A DNA stretch of 9,440 bases from Thermoleophilia bacterium (GTDB taxonomy: Bacteria; Actinomycetota; Thermoleophilia; Gaiellales; Gaiellaceae), in assembly GCA_025927435.1 (NCBI GenBank), contig JAICLM010000071.1, positions 1 to 9,440 on the forward strand, in the 5' to 3' direction. Made by a program: the position numbers and the translations under genes. A model generated the notes under the pieces. It had not been told where the DNA came from and made no database searches. It worked only from the letters and a program-made list of their open reading frames with translations. Positions 1 to 6,162 of the stretch are shown here, piece after piece. Each line of letters begins with the position of its first letter. The first letter of the stretch is position 1.

Positions 1-33
1 CTGCCGCCGCGCAGGAAGCACCGACTCCCGTGA
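1..33 (+). CDS. 3' end of an upstream gene (partial, tentative)
   Basis: The frame starting at base 1 is open for ten codons and stops at TGA 31-33. That TGA overlaps the GTG start of the next gene as GTGA. The same overlap joins three later gene pairs in this window, which is why a real upstream gene is likely. The visible ten residues (LPPRRKHRLP) say nothing about function. It would be the previous cistron of the operon that follows. The frame of the next gene is also open back to base 3, so a longer version of that gene is the competing reading. Confidence 0.35.
   Translation: MPPRRKHRLP
13..18 (+). promoter_or_regulatory. Ribosome binding site for the flippase-like gene
   Basis: AGGAAG lies 11 bases before the GTG at 30. 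It supports that GTG as the true start, even though the reading frame stays open to the window edge. Confidence 0.5.
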
Positions 34-1097
34 CGCGCCCACGGCCGCTGTGGCGCCGGCTCGTCTTCTACGCGGTGCTGGTGTTCTTCATCGGCGCCGT
101 CGCGAACCTGCTGGGCTGGGACATCAGAGGCTGGTTCCACAACCTCTGGGACACGGTCACGTCGATCTCGGTCGCCTCGCTGATCGCGGCGATCGCGTGC
201 ATGGTCCTGCAGACCAGCGCGACGGCGTTCGCCTGGTACGCGATCCTCCGGTTCGCCTACCCGGAGCGGACGAAGTGGCGCGACATCCTCGCGGGCTACT
301 CCGTCTCGGTCGCGCTGAACACGATCCTGCCCGCCAACATCGGCACGCTCGTCTTTCTGATCATGCTCACCGCCCTGCTCTCGGTGAGCTTCGCCGCGAT
401 CCTCGGGGCCTACGCGGTCGAGAAGATCTTCTTCACCCTCGCCGGCGCCTTCGTCTACATCTACCTCTTCCTGACGGTCGGCGGCTCGTTCGACATCTCG
501 TTCGCCTGGGTGCACGAGAGGCCCATCGCCACGATCTGCGTCTTCGGCGGCGGAGCGCTGATGATCATGCTGCTCGTCCGTCGCTTCTGGCCCCGCGTCG
601 TCGCCTGGTGGGAGAAGGCCAAGGAGGGGGGCGCGATCCTGGGCCACCCCCGCGCGTTTCTCGGACGGGTGTTCCTACCGTCCTTCGTCGGCTGGTGCGC
701 GGGGCTTGCCGTTGTCGCCGTCTTCCTGAACGCGTACGGGATCCCCGTCAGCTTCGACACGCTGATGCACGTCTCCGGCGGCAACTCGCTCGCCAACGTC
801 ACCTCGTTCACGCCCGGCGGCGTGGGCGTGACGCAAGCCTGGAACGTCGCTTCGCTGAAGGGCGTCGCCTCCGCGCAGGACGCGACGGCCTACTCGGTCG
901 CACAGCAGCTCGTCGGGACCGCGTGGGCCATCATCTTCGGGCTGATCACGATGATCTGGGCGTGGGGCTGGGGCGGCGGCAAGCAGCTCGTCTCCGACTC
1001 GTACGTCGAGGCGAAGCGCCGCCAGGAGGAGGAGGCGGAGAAGCGGCGCGCGAAGAAGGCGGCCAAGGCGGCGGACGCCGGCCAGGCCAGCCCGTGA
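30..1097 (+). CDS. Flippase-like integral membrane protein (LPG synthase TM / UPF0104 family)
   Basis: A 355-residue multi-pass membrane protein with about seven or more hydrophobic segments, at roughly residues 11-29, 44-72, 88-117, 118-150, 166-183, 213-236 and 288-312. The segment NVTSFTPGGVGVTQA (256-270) matches the Pro-Gly-Gly-x-Gly hallmark of the lysylphosphatidylglycerol synthase transmembrane family (UPF0104/AglD-like). NTILPANIG (97-105) fits the family's first conserved loop. The family length is usually about 300-350 residues. The N-terminal half corresponds to the lipid-flipping part of MprF-type proteins; no aminoacyl-transferase domain is present. The C-terminus (324-350) is a cytoplasmic, strongly charged Glu/Lys/Arg/Ala helix. 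The start is GTG with AGGAAG 11 bases upstream. The stop overlaps the next start as GTGA. It probably moves or binds a lipid or lipid-linked substrate; the substrate cannot be read from the sequence. Confidence 0.82.
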   Translation: MTRPRPLWRRLVFYAVLVFFIGAVANLLGWDIRGWFHNLWDTVTSISVASLIAAIACMVLQTSATAFAWYAILRFAYPERTKWRDILAGYSVSVALNTILPANIGTLVFLIMLTALLSVSFAAILGAYAVEKIFFTLAGAFVYIYLFLTVGGSFDISFAWVHERPIATICVFGGGALMIMLLVRRFWPRVVAWWEKAKEGGAILGHPRAFLGRVFLPSFVGWCAGLAVVAVFLNAYGIPVSFDTLMHVSGGNSLANVTSFTPGGVGVTQAWNVASLKGVASAQDATAYSVAQQLVGTAWAIIFGLITMIWAWGWGGGKQLVSDSYVEAKRRQEEEAEKRRAKKAAKAADAGQASP

Positions 1098-3118
1098 GCG
1101 CGGCGTACGGCGAGGCTCCGGGCTGGGCGCCCGAGAAGCCTCGGTTTCGCCCCTGGCAGCTCGTGGTCGCGTGGCTGCTCGGCGCCGTCTCGCTGCTCGT
1201 CGCCACGAAGCTCCTTCCCGGCACGTCCGACTCGACGTTCCGCGCCGCCCTCGTCGTCGCGGCGCTCATCGCCCTGCTCAACGCGCTGCTGCCGCCGCTC
1301 ATCGCCGCGCTGAGGATCCCGTTCACCGCGCTGCTCGGCTTCTTCCTCGTGCTCTTCGTGGACGCCGGGATGCTGCTCCTCGCGGACGGGCTCAGCTCCG
1401 GCATGTCGATCGATTCCTTCTGGTCGGCGCTCTGGGTCGCGCTTGCCGCCGCCGCCGTCGGTGTGGTGCTCTCGGTGCTGTTAGGGACGAACGACGACGA
1501 CATCTACTCGCTCCGCGTCGTGCAGCGGATCGCCCGGCGCTCGGGGGAGCAGGTCGTGACTGACCGGCCGGGCATCGTCTTCCTCGAGATCGACGGCCTG
1601 GCGCTGCCGGTGCTACAGCGCGCCATGCGCGACGGGCACGCGCCGACGCTGGCCCGCTGGCTCGAGGACGACACGCACCGGCTCACCGAGTGGGAGCCGG
1701 ACCTGTCGTCGCAGACCGGCGCCTCGCAGGCCGGGATCCTGCTCGGGTCGAACGACGACATCGTCGCCTTCCGCTGGGTCGAGAAGGAGCGACAGGTGCT
1801 CGTCGCCTGCTCGTCGCCGGAGGACTGCGCGGAGCTGGAGCGGCGGCACACGACCGGACCGGGCCTCCTGTCGGACGGCGGCGCGAGCCGCGGCAACCTC
1901 TTCTCGGGCGGCGCCGACCATCTGATCCTCACGGTCAGCCGGATGGAGGCCGAGCGCTCGTCCAACCCCGGCTACCGCGCCTTTCTCGCCAACGGCTTCA
2001 ACGTCGCGCGGACGTTCGTGCTCTTCGGCTGGGAGGTGATCCTCGAGTGGATCGCGGCCGCGCAGCAGAGGCGCCGCGACGTCCGGCCGCGGGGCCATCG
2101 AGGCGGCGTCTATCCGTTCCTGCGCGCGACGATGTGCGTGATCGCCCGCGACCTGATCGTGTACGGCGTGCTCACCGACATGATGAAGGGGAGGCCCGCG
2201 GTCTACGCGACCTTCGCGAGCTACGACGAGGTCGCGCACCACTCCGGCCTCGAGCGCCAGGACACGCTCGAGGCCCTGCGGAAGCTCGACCAGCAGTTCG
2301 GGCGGATCGAGCGTGCGCGCCGCTACGCCGCGCGGCCGTACGAGATCGTCGTCCTCTCCGACCACGGCCAGACCCAGGGGGCAACCTTCAAGCAGCGCAA
2401 CGGCTACGGCCTCGACGAGCTCGTACAGCGGAATCTCGCGCACGGCGGGGTCAGCGCCGTGGAGGGCGGCGACGAGCAGGAGGCGATGGTCGGGCACGCC
2501 GCCGCGGAGGCGACGGGGCGCAAGGCGAAGAAGCCGAAGAACGACGTCTCGGGCCGTGACGTCGTCGTCCTCGGCTCCGGCAATCTCGGTCTCGTGTATC
2601 TGATGGAGAAGGACGGCCGGATGACGCGAGAGGAGCTCGACGCCCGGCATCCCCAGCTGCTGCCGGCTCTCGCGTCCCATCCGCACGTCGGCTGGGTGCT
2701 CGTGAAGTCGGACGAGCACGGCGCGGTCGTGCTCGGAGGGAGCGGCGTCAGGTACCTCGAGGAGGATCGGGTCGAGGGCGTCGATCCGCTCGCGGGCTTC
2801 CATGCCACGGCGGCGCAGCATCTCCTGCGCACGCACGGCTTCGCGCATGCGCCGGACCTCCTCGTCGGCAGCTTCTACGACCCGGCCCTGGACGAGGGCT
2901 GCGCCTTCGAGGAGCTGATCTCGTTCCACGGCGGGCTCGGAGGCTCGCAGACGCAGGCGTTCCTGCTCTACCCGACTCTGCTGCCCGCGCCCGAGCAGCC
3001 GGTCGTCGGCGCCGAGACGCTCCACCGCGTGCTCGTCGGGTGGCGGCGCCTGCTCGAGGGCGGCCACGGGTCGCCGGCCGACCCGGCGCCGGCACCGGAG
3101 CCCGTGGCCCAGCGATGA
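1094..3118 (+). CDS. Membrane-anchored alkaline-phosphatase-superfamily hydrolase with holin-like N-terminus
   Basis: 674 residues from GTG 1094, which overlaps the previous stop as GTGA. Residues about 20-131 hold three to four hydrophobic helices resembling the phage-holin-4 (four-helix membrane) domain found fused to phosphohydrolases in actinobacteria. From about 158 the alkaline phosphatase / type I phosphodiesterase fold follows, with its metal and nucleophile motifs in order: FLEIDG (Asp167), SSQTGAS (Thr208, probable nucleophile), SYDEVAHHSG (Asp378, His382), LSDHGQTQG (Asp423, His424) and SFHGGLGG (His612). A charged, Lys-rich insertion (about 455-488) separates the last two motifs. 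The active site looks complete, so I expect a metal-dependent phosphomonoester or phosphodiester hydrolase facing the envelope. The substrate is unknown; a lipid headgroup or polyprenyl-phosphate substrate is suggested only by the flippase and glycosyltransferase neighbours. The word holin here names a fold and does not imply a lysis function. Confidence 0.85.
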   Translation: MSAAYGEAPGWAPEKPRFRPWQLVVAWLLGAVSLLVATKLLPGTSDSTFRAALVVAALIALLNALLPPLIAALRIPFTALLGFFLVLFVDAGMLLLADGLSSGMSIDSFWSALWVALAAAAVGVVLSVLLGTNDDDIYSLRVVQRIARRSGEQVVTDRPGIVFLEIDGLALPVLQRAMRDGHAPTLARWLEDDTHRLTEWEPDLSSQTGASQAGILLGSNDDIVAFRWVEKERQVLVACSSPEDCAELERRHTTGPGLLSDGGASRGNLFSGGADHLILTVSRMEAERSSNPGYRAFLANGFNVARTFVLFGWEVILEWIAAAQQRRRDVRPRGHRGGVYPFLRATMCVIARDLIVYGVLTDMMKGRPAVYATFASYDEVAHHSGLERQDTLEALRKLDQQFGRIERARRYAARPYEIVVLSDHGQTQGATFKQRNGYGLDELVQRNLAHGGVSAVEGGDEQEAMVGHAAAEATGRKAKKPKNDVSGRDVVVLGSGNLGLVYLMEKDGRMTREELDARHPQLLPALASHPHVGWVLVKSDEHGAVVLGGSGVRYLEEDRVEGVDPLAGFHATAAQHLLRTHGFAHAPDLLVGSFYDPALDEGCAFEELISFHGGLGGSQTQAFLLYPTLLPAPEQPVVGAETLHRVLVGWRRLLEGGHGSPADPAPAPEPVAQR

Positions 3119-3128
3119 TGGCACCGGA

Positions 3129-3641
3129 ATGGCGGGTAGCCGTACAGCGGTCGTCGTCCCCGGTCACGGGTGGCTCGACCTGCGCGGGGTGCACCGGATC
3201 AGCCGCCGCTGTGTGAGGCTCGTCCGCGAGGCCGAGCAGCTCGTGGGCAGCGTGGACGCCGACGTCGTGGTGTTCAGCGGCTGGTCTCCGAGCGGCGGAC
3301 CGTCCGAGGCCGAGCAGATGCGGGAGGAATGGCGTGGCTCGGGCGTCGAGCTCGTCGTGGAGCCGACCGCGGCGACGACGGCCGAGAACGCCGCGCGGAC
3401 CCTGCCGCTCCTGATCGACCGCGGCGTCGGCAGGGCGGTCGTCGTCTGCGCCCCACCGCATCTGCCGCGGACGCGGCTGCTCTATCGACGTCTCTACGGC
3501 GGCTCGGGGGTCGAGGTCTCCTTCCGCGTCGCGCGTCTCGCGCCGACGCTCCGGTCGATCGCGTGGGAGCTGCTGGCGCTCCCGTTCCTCCCGGTGCAGC
3601 TCCACGCCGCCCGCGCGGAGCTCGAGCGGAGACGCCCGTGA
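3129..3641 (+). CDS. YdcF/ElyC/SanA-family (DUF218) protein
   Basis: 170 residues, starting at ATG 3129, ten bases after the hydrolase stop. There is no strong ribosome binding site, so coupling to the preceding gene is likely. The DUF218 pattern is clear: a hydrophobic strand ending VVVFSGW (Ser50-Gly51), then PSEAEQM (59-64), then EPTAATTAENA (78-88) with the conserved Glu, Thr and Glu-Asn, and a His-x-x-Arg (His111, Arg114) on the next strand. This family includes E. coli YdcF and the envelope proteins ElyC and SanA; the biochemical role is poorly defined and is often linked to the cell envelope. No N-terminal membrane helix is visible, unlike SanA and ElyC, so this one is probably cytoplasmic. 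The C-terminus is hydrophobic then basic (144-170). Its stop overlaps the glycosyltransferase start as GTGA. Confidence 0.78.
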   Translation: MAGSRTAVVVPGHGWLDLRGVHRISRRCVRLVREAEQLVGSVDADVVVFSGWSPSGGPSEAEQMREEWRGSGVELVVEPTAATTAENAARTLPLLIDRGVGRAVVVCAPPHLPRTRLLYRRLYGGSGVEVSFRVARLAPTLRSIAWELLALPFLPVQLHAARAELERRRP

Positions 3642-4357
3642 GCCGCACGCTCGTCTTCATCCCCGCGTGGAACGAGGAGGAGAACCTGCCCGCGGTCCTC
3701 GACGGGTTGCGCGAGCGGCTGCCCGACGTGGACGTCCTCGTCGTCGACGACGGCTCGACCGACCGCACCGCCGAGGTCGCCCGCGAGCACGGGGCTGAGG
3801 TGCTCTCGCTCGGCACGAACCAGGGCCTCCGTGTCGGGATCGCGACCGGCTACCGCTGGGCGCTGGAGCACGGGTACTCCTTCTGCGGTCGGGTCGACGC
3901 TGACGGTCAACATCCTGCGGCGGAGCTCGAGCGGCTGCTCGACCGCGTCCGCGGCGGCGAGTGCGACGTCGCGGTCGGCTCCCGCTTCGTTTCGGGCGAC
4001 GGCTACGCGCCCTACCGCTATCGGCCGAGCCCGGCTCGACGGCTCGGCACCGGGCTGCTCCGCCGCTCGGTGGCAGTCGTCCTGCGCCGGCCCTTCGGCG
4101 ACGCGACGAGCGGGCTGTACGCGGCGAACGCGCAGGCGCTGCCGTTGCTCGCCGAGCCCTACGCGAGCGGCGCGCCGGAGGTGGAGGCCCTGATCCGCCT
4201 CGTCGACGCTGGACTGCGGGTCGACGAGGTGCCGGTGAACATGGCGCCGCGCGCCGGAGGCGAATCGAAGCTCCGCGGCGGCAAGGCGGTGAAGCTCGTC
4301 CTCACCGTGACGGCGACACTCGGCCTGGCGCTCGTCGCGCGAGGCCGCCGCCGCTAG
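3638..4357 (+). CDS. Family 2 glycosyltransferase, dolichol-phosphate-mannose-synthase-like
   Basis: 239 residues from GTG 3638, with GGAG at 3628-3631 six bases upstream. The start overlaps the previous stop as GTGA, which fixes it over the longer open frame. The GT-A fold motifs are all present: FIPAWNEEENLP (7-18), VVDDGSTDRT (35-44, Asp37-Asp38 in nucleotide-sugar binding), the RVDADGQ metal-binding DxD region (85-91, Asp87 and Asp89), and GSRFVSG (94-100). The closest type is the polyprenyl/dolichol-phosphate hexosyltransferase group, which moves a sugar from a nucleotide donor onto a lipid phosphate carrier. The C-terminal 215-236 is hydrophobic and may touch the membrane. It is the last gene of the operon, and its TAG stop overlaps tail-to-tail with the opposing RDD gene. 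Donor and acceptor cannot be assigned. Confidence 0.85.
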   Translation: MSRTLVFIPAWNEEENLPAVLDGLRERLPDVDVLVVDDGSTDRTAEVAREHGAEVLSLGTNQGLRVGIATGYRWALEHGYSFCGRVDADGQHPAAELERLLDRVRGGECDVAVGSRFVSGDGYAPYRYRPSPARRLGTGLLRRSVAVVLRRPFGDATSGLYAANAQALPLLAEPYASGAPEVEALIRLVDAGLRVDEVPVNMAPRAGGESKLRGGKAVKLVLTVTATLGLALVARGRRR

Positions 4358-5286
4358 GCGTCGTCGTACACCACCTCGGTGCCCGCGAGGTAATCGGGGA
4401 GCGCCCGGCGGCGTCGATCGAAGAGGGCCGGGACGAACCCGAGGAAGCAGGGGACGATCGCGAGCGCGAGCCCGACCGTGCGGCAGAGCGCCTGCCACCC
4501 CGTCAGGCGGCCGTCGGCCCGGCTCGAGAGGACGCGGACCCCCATCAGCGCCATCCCGGGGGTCTGGCCCGCTGCCTTCCAGAAGAGGGTGAAGTAGCCC
4601 ACCGCGATGGCGATCGTGGCGGCCGAGAGGAGCGTCTGCGCGAGCCACTCGGGTTTAACTCCGCCCACGACCGCAGCCACGAGGCTGGCCGCTCCGCCGA
4701 CGACCGCCGTCCCGAGGACGATCGCGAGCGCATCGACGACCAGCGCTACGCCGCGGCTCGCGACGCCGGCGAACTGCGTGTGCGCCGACCTGCGCATGCG
4801 GAGCGAGAGCTCGGCGTCGAGGCCGGTCGCCGCCCGGCGCACGTCGCCGACGACCTCGTCGGCGAAGCTCGCCGTGTGCGACGCGAGGGCGGAACGCACC
4901 TCTGGGCCGGCGAGAACGCGTTCGAGCGCCTGCTTCATCGCATCGCTCGCGAGCACGCGGTCGAGCATCTCCTTCGACTGGGGGCTCGCGAGCGTCGCCT
5001 CGACCGCCCGCTCCAGCTCGCCGGAGGTCACGAGCTCCCGCGTGACCCGCTCGACGACCCGATGCCGGACGAGCAATTGCCCCAGCTCCTCGGGTAGCGG
5101 GCCCGACAGTGTGCGATCGAGAGCCCGCTTGACCTCGGGCGTCGCGAGGAGCTCTTCCGCGGCCGCCTCGAGCGGTCCGCGCCAGACGCGAGCCGCTACC
5201 CGGGCGGAGTAGACGGCCGCGCCGCCGATCGCCCCCGCGACCGCGGACCGTTCGTCCGGCGGGCCCTTGTCGGCTGCCGCACCCAT
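4354..5286 (-). CDS. RDD-family membrane protein with N-terminal helical repeats
   Basis: 310 residues from ATG 5286. The C-terminal part (about 172-307) is an RDD domain: Arg178 and Asp185 in SRGVALVVDAL, hydrophobic helices at about 180-208, 215-236 and 268-288, the family motif GQTPGMALMGVRV (240-252), and Asp298 in LPDYLAGT. RDD proteins are multi-helix membrane proteins, mostly uncharacterised; some are implicated in ion transport. The N-terminal 37-140 is unusual: amphipathic units of the type PEVKRALDRTL (50-60), GELERAVEATL (89-99), QSKEMLDRVL (103-112) and DAMKQALERVL (115-125) recur, ending with PEVRSAL (128-134). They look like a short helical repeat scaffold. The small membrane gene ends 13 bases upstream on the same strand, so co-transcription is likely. 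No strong ribosome binding site is visible. Confidence 0.82.
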   Translation of the reverse strand: MGAAADKGPPDERSAVAGAIGGAAVYSARVAARVWRGPLEAAAEELLATPEVKRALDRTLSGPLPEELGQLLVRHRVVERVTRELVTSGELERAVEATLASPQSKEMLDRVLASDAMKQALERVLAGPEVRSALASHTASFADEVVGDVRRAATGLDAELSLRMRRSAHTQFAGVASRGVALVVDALAIVLGTAVVGGAASLVAAVVGGVKPEWLAQTLLSAATIAIAVGYFTLFWKAAGQTPGMALMGVRVLSSRADGRLTGWQALCRTVGLALAIVPCFLGFVPALFDRRRRALPDYLAGTEVVYDDA

Positions 5287-5299
5287 GGCCGCGACGGGC

Positions 5300-5512
5300 C
5301 TAGTAGCTGCCCTCTTGCGGGCCGGCGTTGCGGCGATCGTGGAGCCACCCCAGTGTCAGCGCCACCAGGGCGAGCACGAGGAACGCGGCGAAGAAGCCCC
5401 ACGCGTAGATCGCGGTGAGGAAGATCCACATGACGACGAACAGGCCGATGGCGCCGAGGACGAAGAGGCCGGCGACCTTGAGCCAGAACGTCCATCCGAA
5501 ATCCTCCATCAC
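5300..5512 (-). CDS. Small two-helix membrane protein, hypothetical
   Basis: 70 residues if GTG 5512 is used, 69 if the adjacent ATG 5509 is used. GGGGAG (5526-5521) is 8 bases from the GTG and 11 from the ATG, so GTG fits slightly better. After a short cytoplasmic start (MEDFGWTFW) come two hydrophobic helices, about 13-32 and 36-55, almost without a loop, then a basic, Arg-Arg-containing tail (HDRRNAGPQEGSY). I recognise no named family. The gene lies between secreted protein A and the RDD gene, all on the minus strand, with 13 bases to the RDD gene. A perfect hairpin ends one base before the GTG, and its 3' arm contains the ribosome binding site, so translation may be held down or the hairpin may terminate transcripts from gene A. 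Confidence 0.65.
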   Translation of the reverse strand: MMEDFGWTFWLKVAGLFVLGAIGLFVVMWIFLTAIYAWGFFAAFLVLALVALTLGWLHDRRNAGPQEGSY

Positions 5513-5513
5513 A

Positions 5514-5541
5514 GCGCAGGCTCCCCGCCGGGAGCCTGCGC
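5514..5541 (-). terminator. Perfect 12-bp hairpin, candidate terminator/attenuator that also covers a ribosome binding site
   Basis: GCGCAGGCTCCC (5514-5525) and its exact reverse complement (5530-5541) flank a four-base loop. It lies 36 bases after the stop of secreted protein A, where a terminator is expected. There is no U-tract on either strand; GC-rich actinobacterial terminators often lack one. On the minus strand the 3' arm carries GGGAG, the only good ribosome binding site of the small membrane gene. An alternative role is therefore translational masking. Confidence 0.5.
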
Positions 5542-5577
5542 AACATCATCCGATCGGGGTGATCGAGGGCTCTGGGC

Positions 5578-6045
5578 TCAGCCGTCGCGCCCGTGATCGT
5601 CGCCGGCGTCGTGTCCCGGGCCGTCGTCGTTGCCCGTAGAGGCGCGAGAGGCGGCCGTCGGCGCCTTGTGAGAGGCGGTGCAGACTTCACCCGACCGGGT
5701 CGCGCGGGCGCTGATCCGGTCGGTGCCGGGCCGGTCCGCGACGAGGCGGCGAATCTCGAACGAGCCGCTGGGCGCGCGGGTCCTGGCGGTGAGAGAGGCG
5801 ACGCGCGCGCCGTTGCGGCGGAGTGTGACCTTCCACGGCACGCCGTTCCGGTTCTGGTCGACCTCGAACTCCACCTCGATGCGGCCGTCGTCGCGGCTCA
5901 GCTTGAGCTTGCTCGTGGACTGCTTGGTGCAGGTGCCGCGGACGGTGATGCCGCGGTGGTGGCCGCCCTTCGCGGAGGCGACCGGAACCGCGAGCAGCGC
6001 GGCTGCGAAGAGAGAGAGGGTGAGCGGGATGAGGGAGCGAGACAT
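5578..6045 (-). CDS. Small secreted protein A, paralogue of protein B (unknown family)
   Basis: 155 residues from ATG 6045, with AAAGGA nine bases upstream. Residues 1-25 form a typical Sec signal peptide ending in the cleavage motif Ala-Ser-Ala before Lys26. The mature domain (about 33-125) has two cysteines (39 and 122) that could form one disulfide, with conserved blocks RDDGRIEVEF (51-60) and SFEIRRLVADRPG (95-107). The alternating hydrophobic pattern suggests an all-beta fold. The C-terminal 135-155 is rich in Asp, Gly and His (GHDAGDDHGRDG) and is probably disordered, perhaps metal-binding. The mature N-terminus also carries His29-His30. It is related along its whole domain to protein B (8186-8581), at roughly a third identity by hand alignment. 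It is transcribed divergently from the histidine kinase and shares an upstream element with B. No function can be assigned. Confidence 0.8.
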   Translation of the reverse strand: MSRSLIPLTLSLFAAALLAVPVASAKGGHHRGITVRGTCTKQSTSKLKLSRDDGRIEVEFEVDQNRNGVPWKVTLRRNGARVASLTARTRAPSGSFEIRRLVADRPGTDRISARATRSGEVCTASHKAPTAASRASTGNDDGPGHDAGDDHGRDG

Positions 6046-6162
6046 GGCTGGGATTCCTTTCGGGAGTGGTTCAGGGCTGCGGGCAGCGTCGCGCTCTCCC
6101 GGTCCGAGCCGCAATGGGACATTGGTCGGAGTCGAGCCCGGAACGGCCCTCGAACGGCGATC
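6046..6162. promoter_or_regulatory. Divergent promoter region between protein A and the histidine kinase
   Basis: These 117 bases separate two head-to-head genes, so they must contain the promoter of protein A and very probably that of the kinase. I could not pick out convincing -10/-35 boxes. The clear element is the DosR-like box at 6109-6131. The kinase ATG at 6163 has only a weak upstream purine stretch. Confidence 0.6.
6109..6131 (-). promoter_or_regulatory. Candidate response-regulator box upstream of protein A
   Basis: Read on the minus strand, the core is GACCAATGTCCCATTG (6127-6112). It can be seen as GAC-NNNN-GTCCC, or as CAATG-TCC-CATTG, a perfect 5-bp inverted repeat. The 23 bases match the element before protein B at 21 positions. 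The start of A is 63 bases away. The half-site and 4-base spacing resemble the DosR box core GGGACTWWAGTCCC, known for NarL/FixJ regulators of the family encoded next door. Binding is inferred only. Confidence 0.5.

Noticed and set aside
50..1093. N-terminal extension of the phosphohydrolase frame across the flippase gene
   Set aside because: Its sequence is Arg/Leu/Asp-rich without domains, while the overlapping frame encodes a clear membrane protein; the GTG at 1094 is the sensible start.
1094..1493. Possible prophage origin of the holin-like domain
   Set aside because: No other phage genes, integrase or attachment sites are present, and this fold is common in chromosomal actinobacterial fusions.
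1613..3124. Long minus-strand open frame opposite the phosphohydrolase
   Set aside because: It is an antisense shadow: Arg/Ala/Pro/His-rich with no domain, opposite a protein with intact catalytic motifs.
3170..3637. N-terminal extension of the glycosyltransferase frame
   Set aside because: It is a shadow of the YdcF gene; the GT-A fold begins right after GTG 3638, which has its own ribosome binding site.
3494..4648. Minus-strand open frame crossing the YdcF, glycosyltransferase and RDD genes
   Set aside because: It overlaps three well-supported genes, has biased composition and no recognisable motif; high GC makes such frames common.
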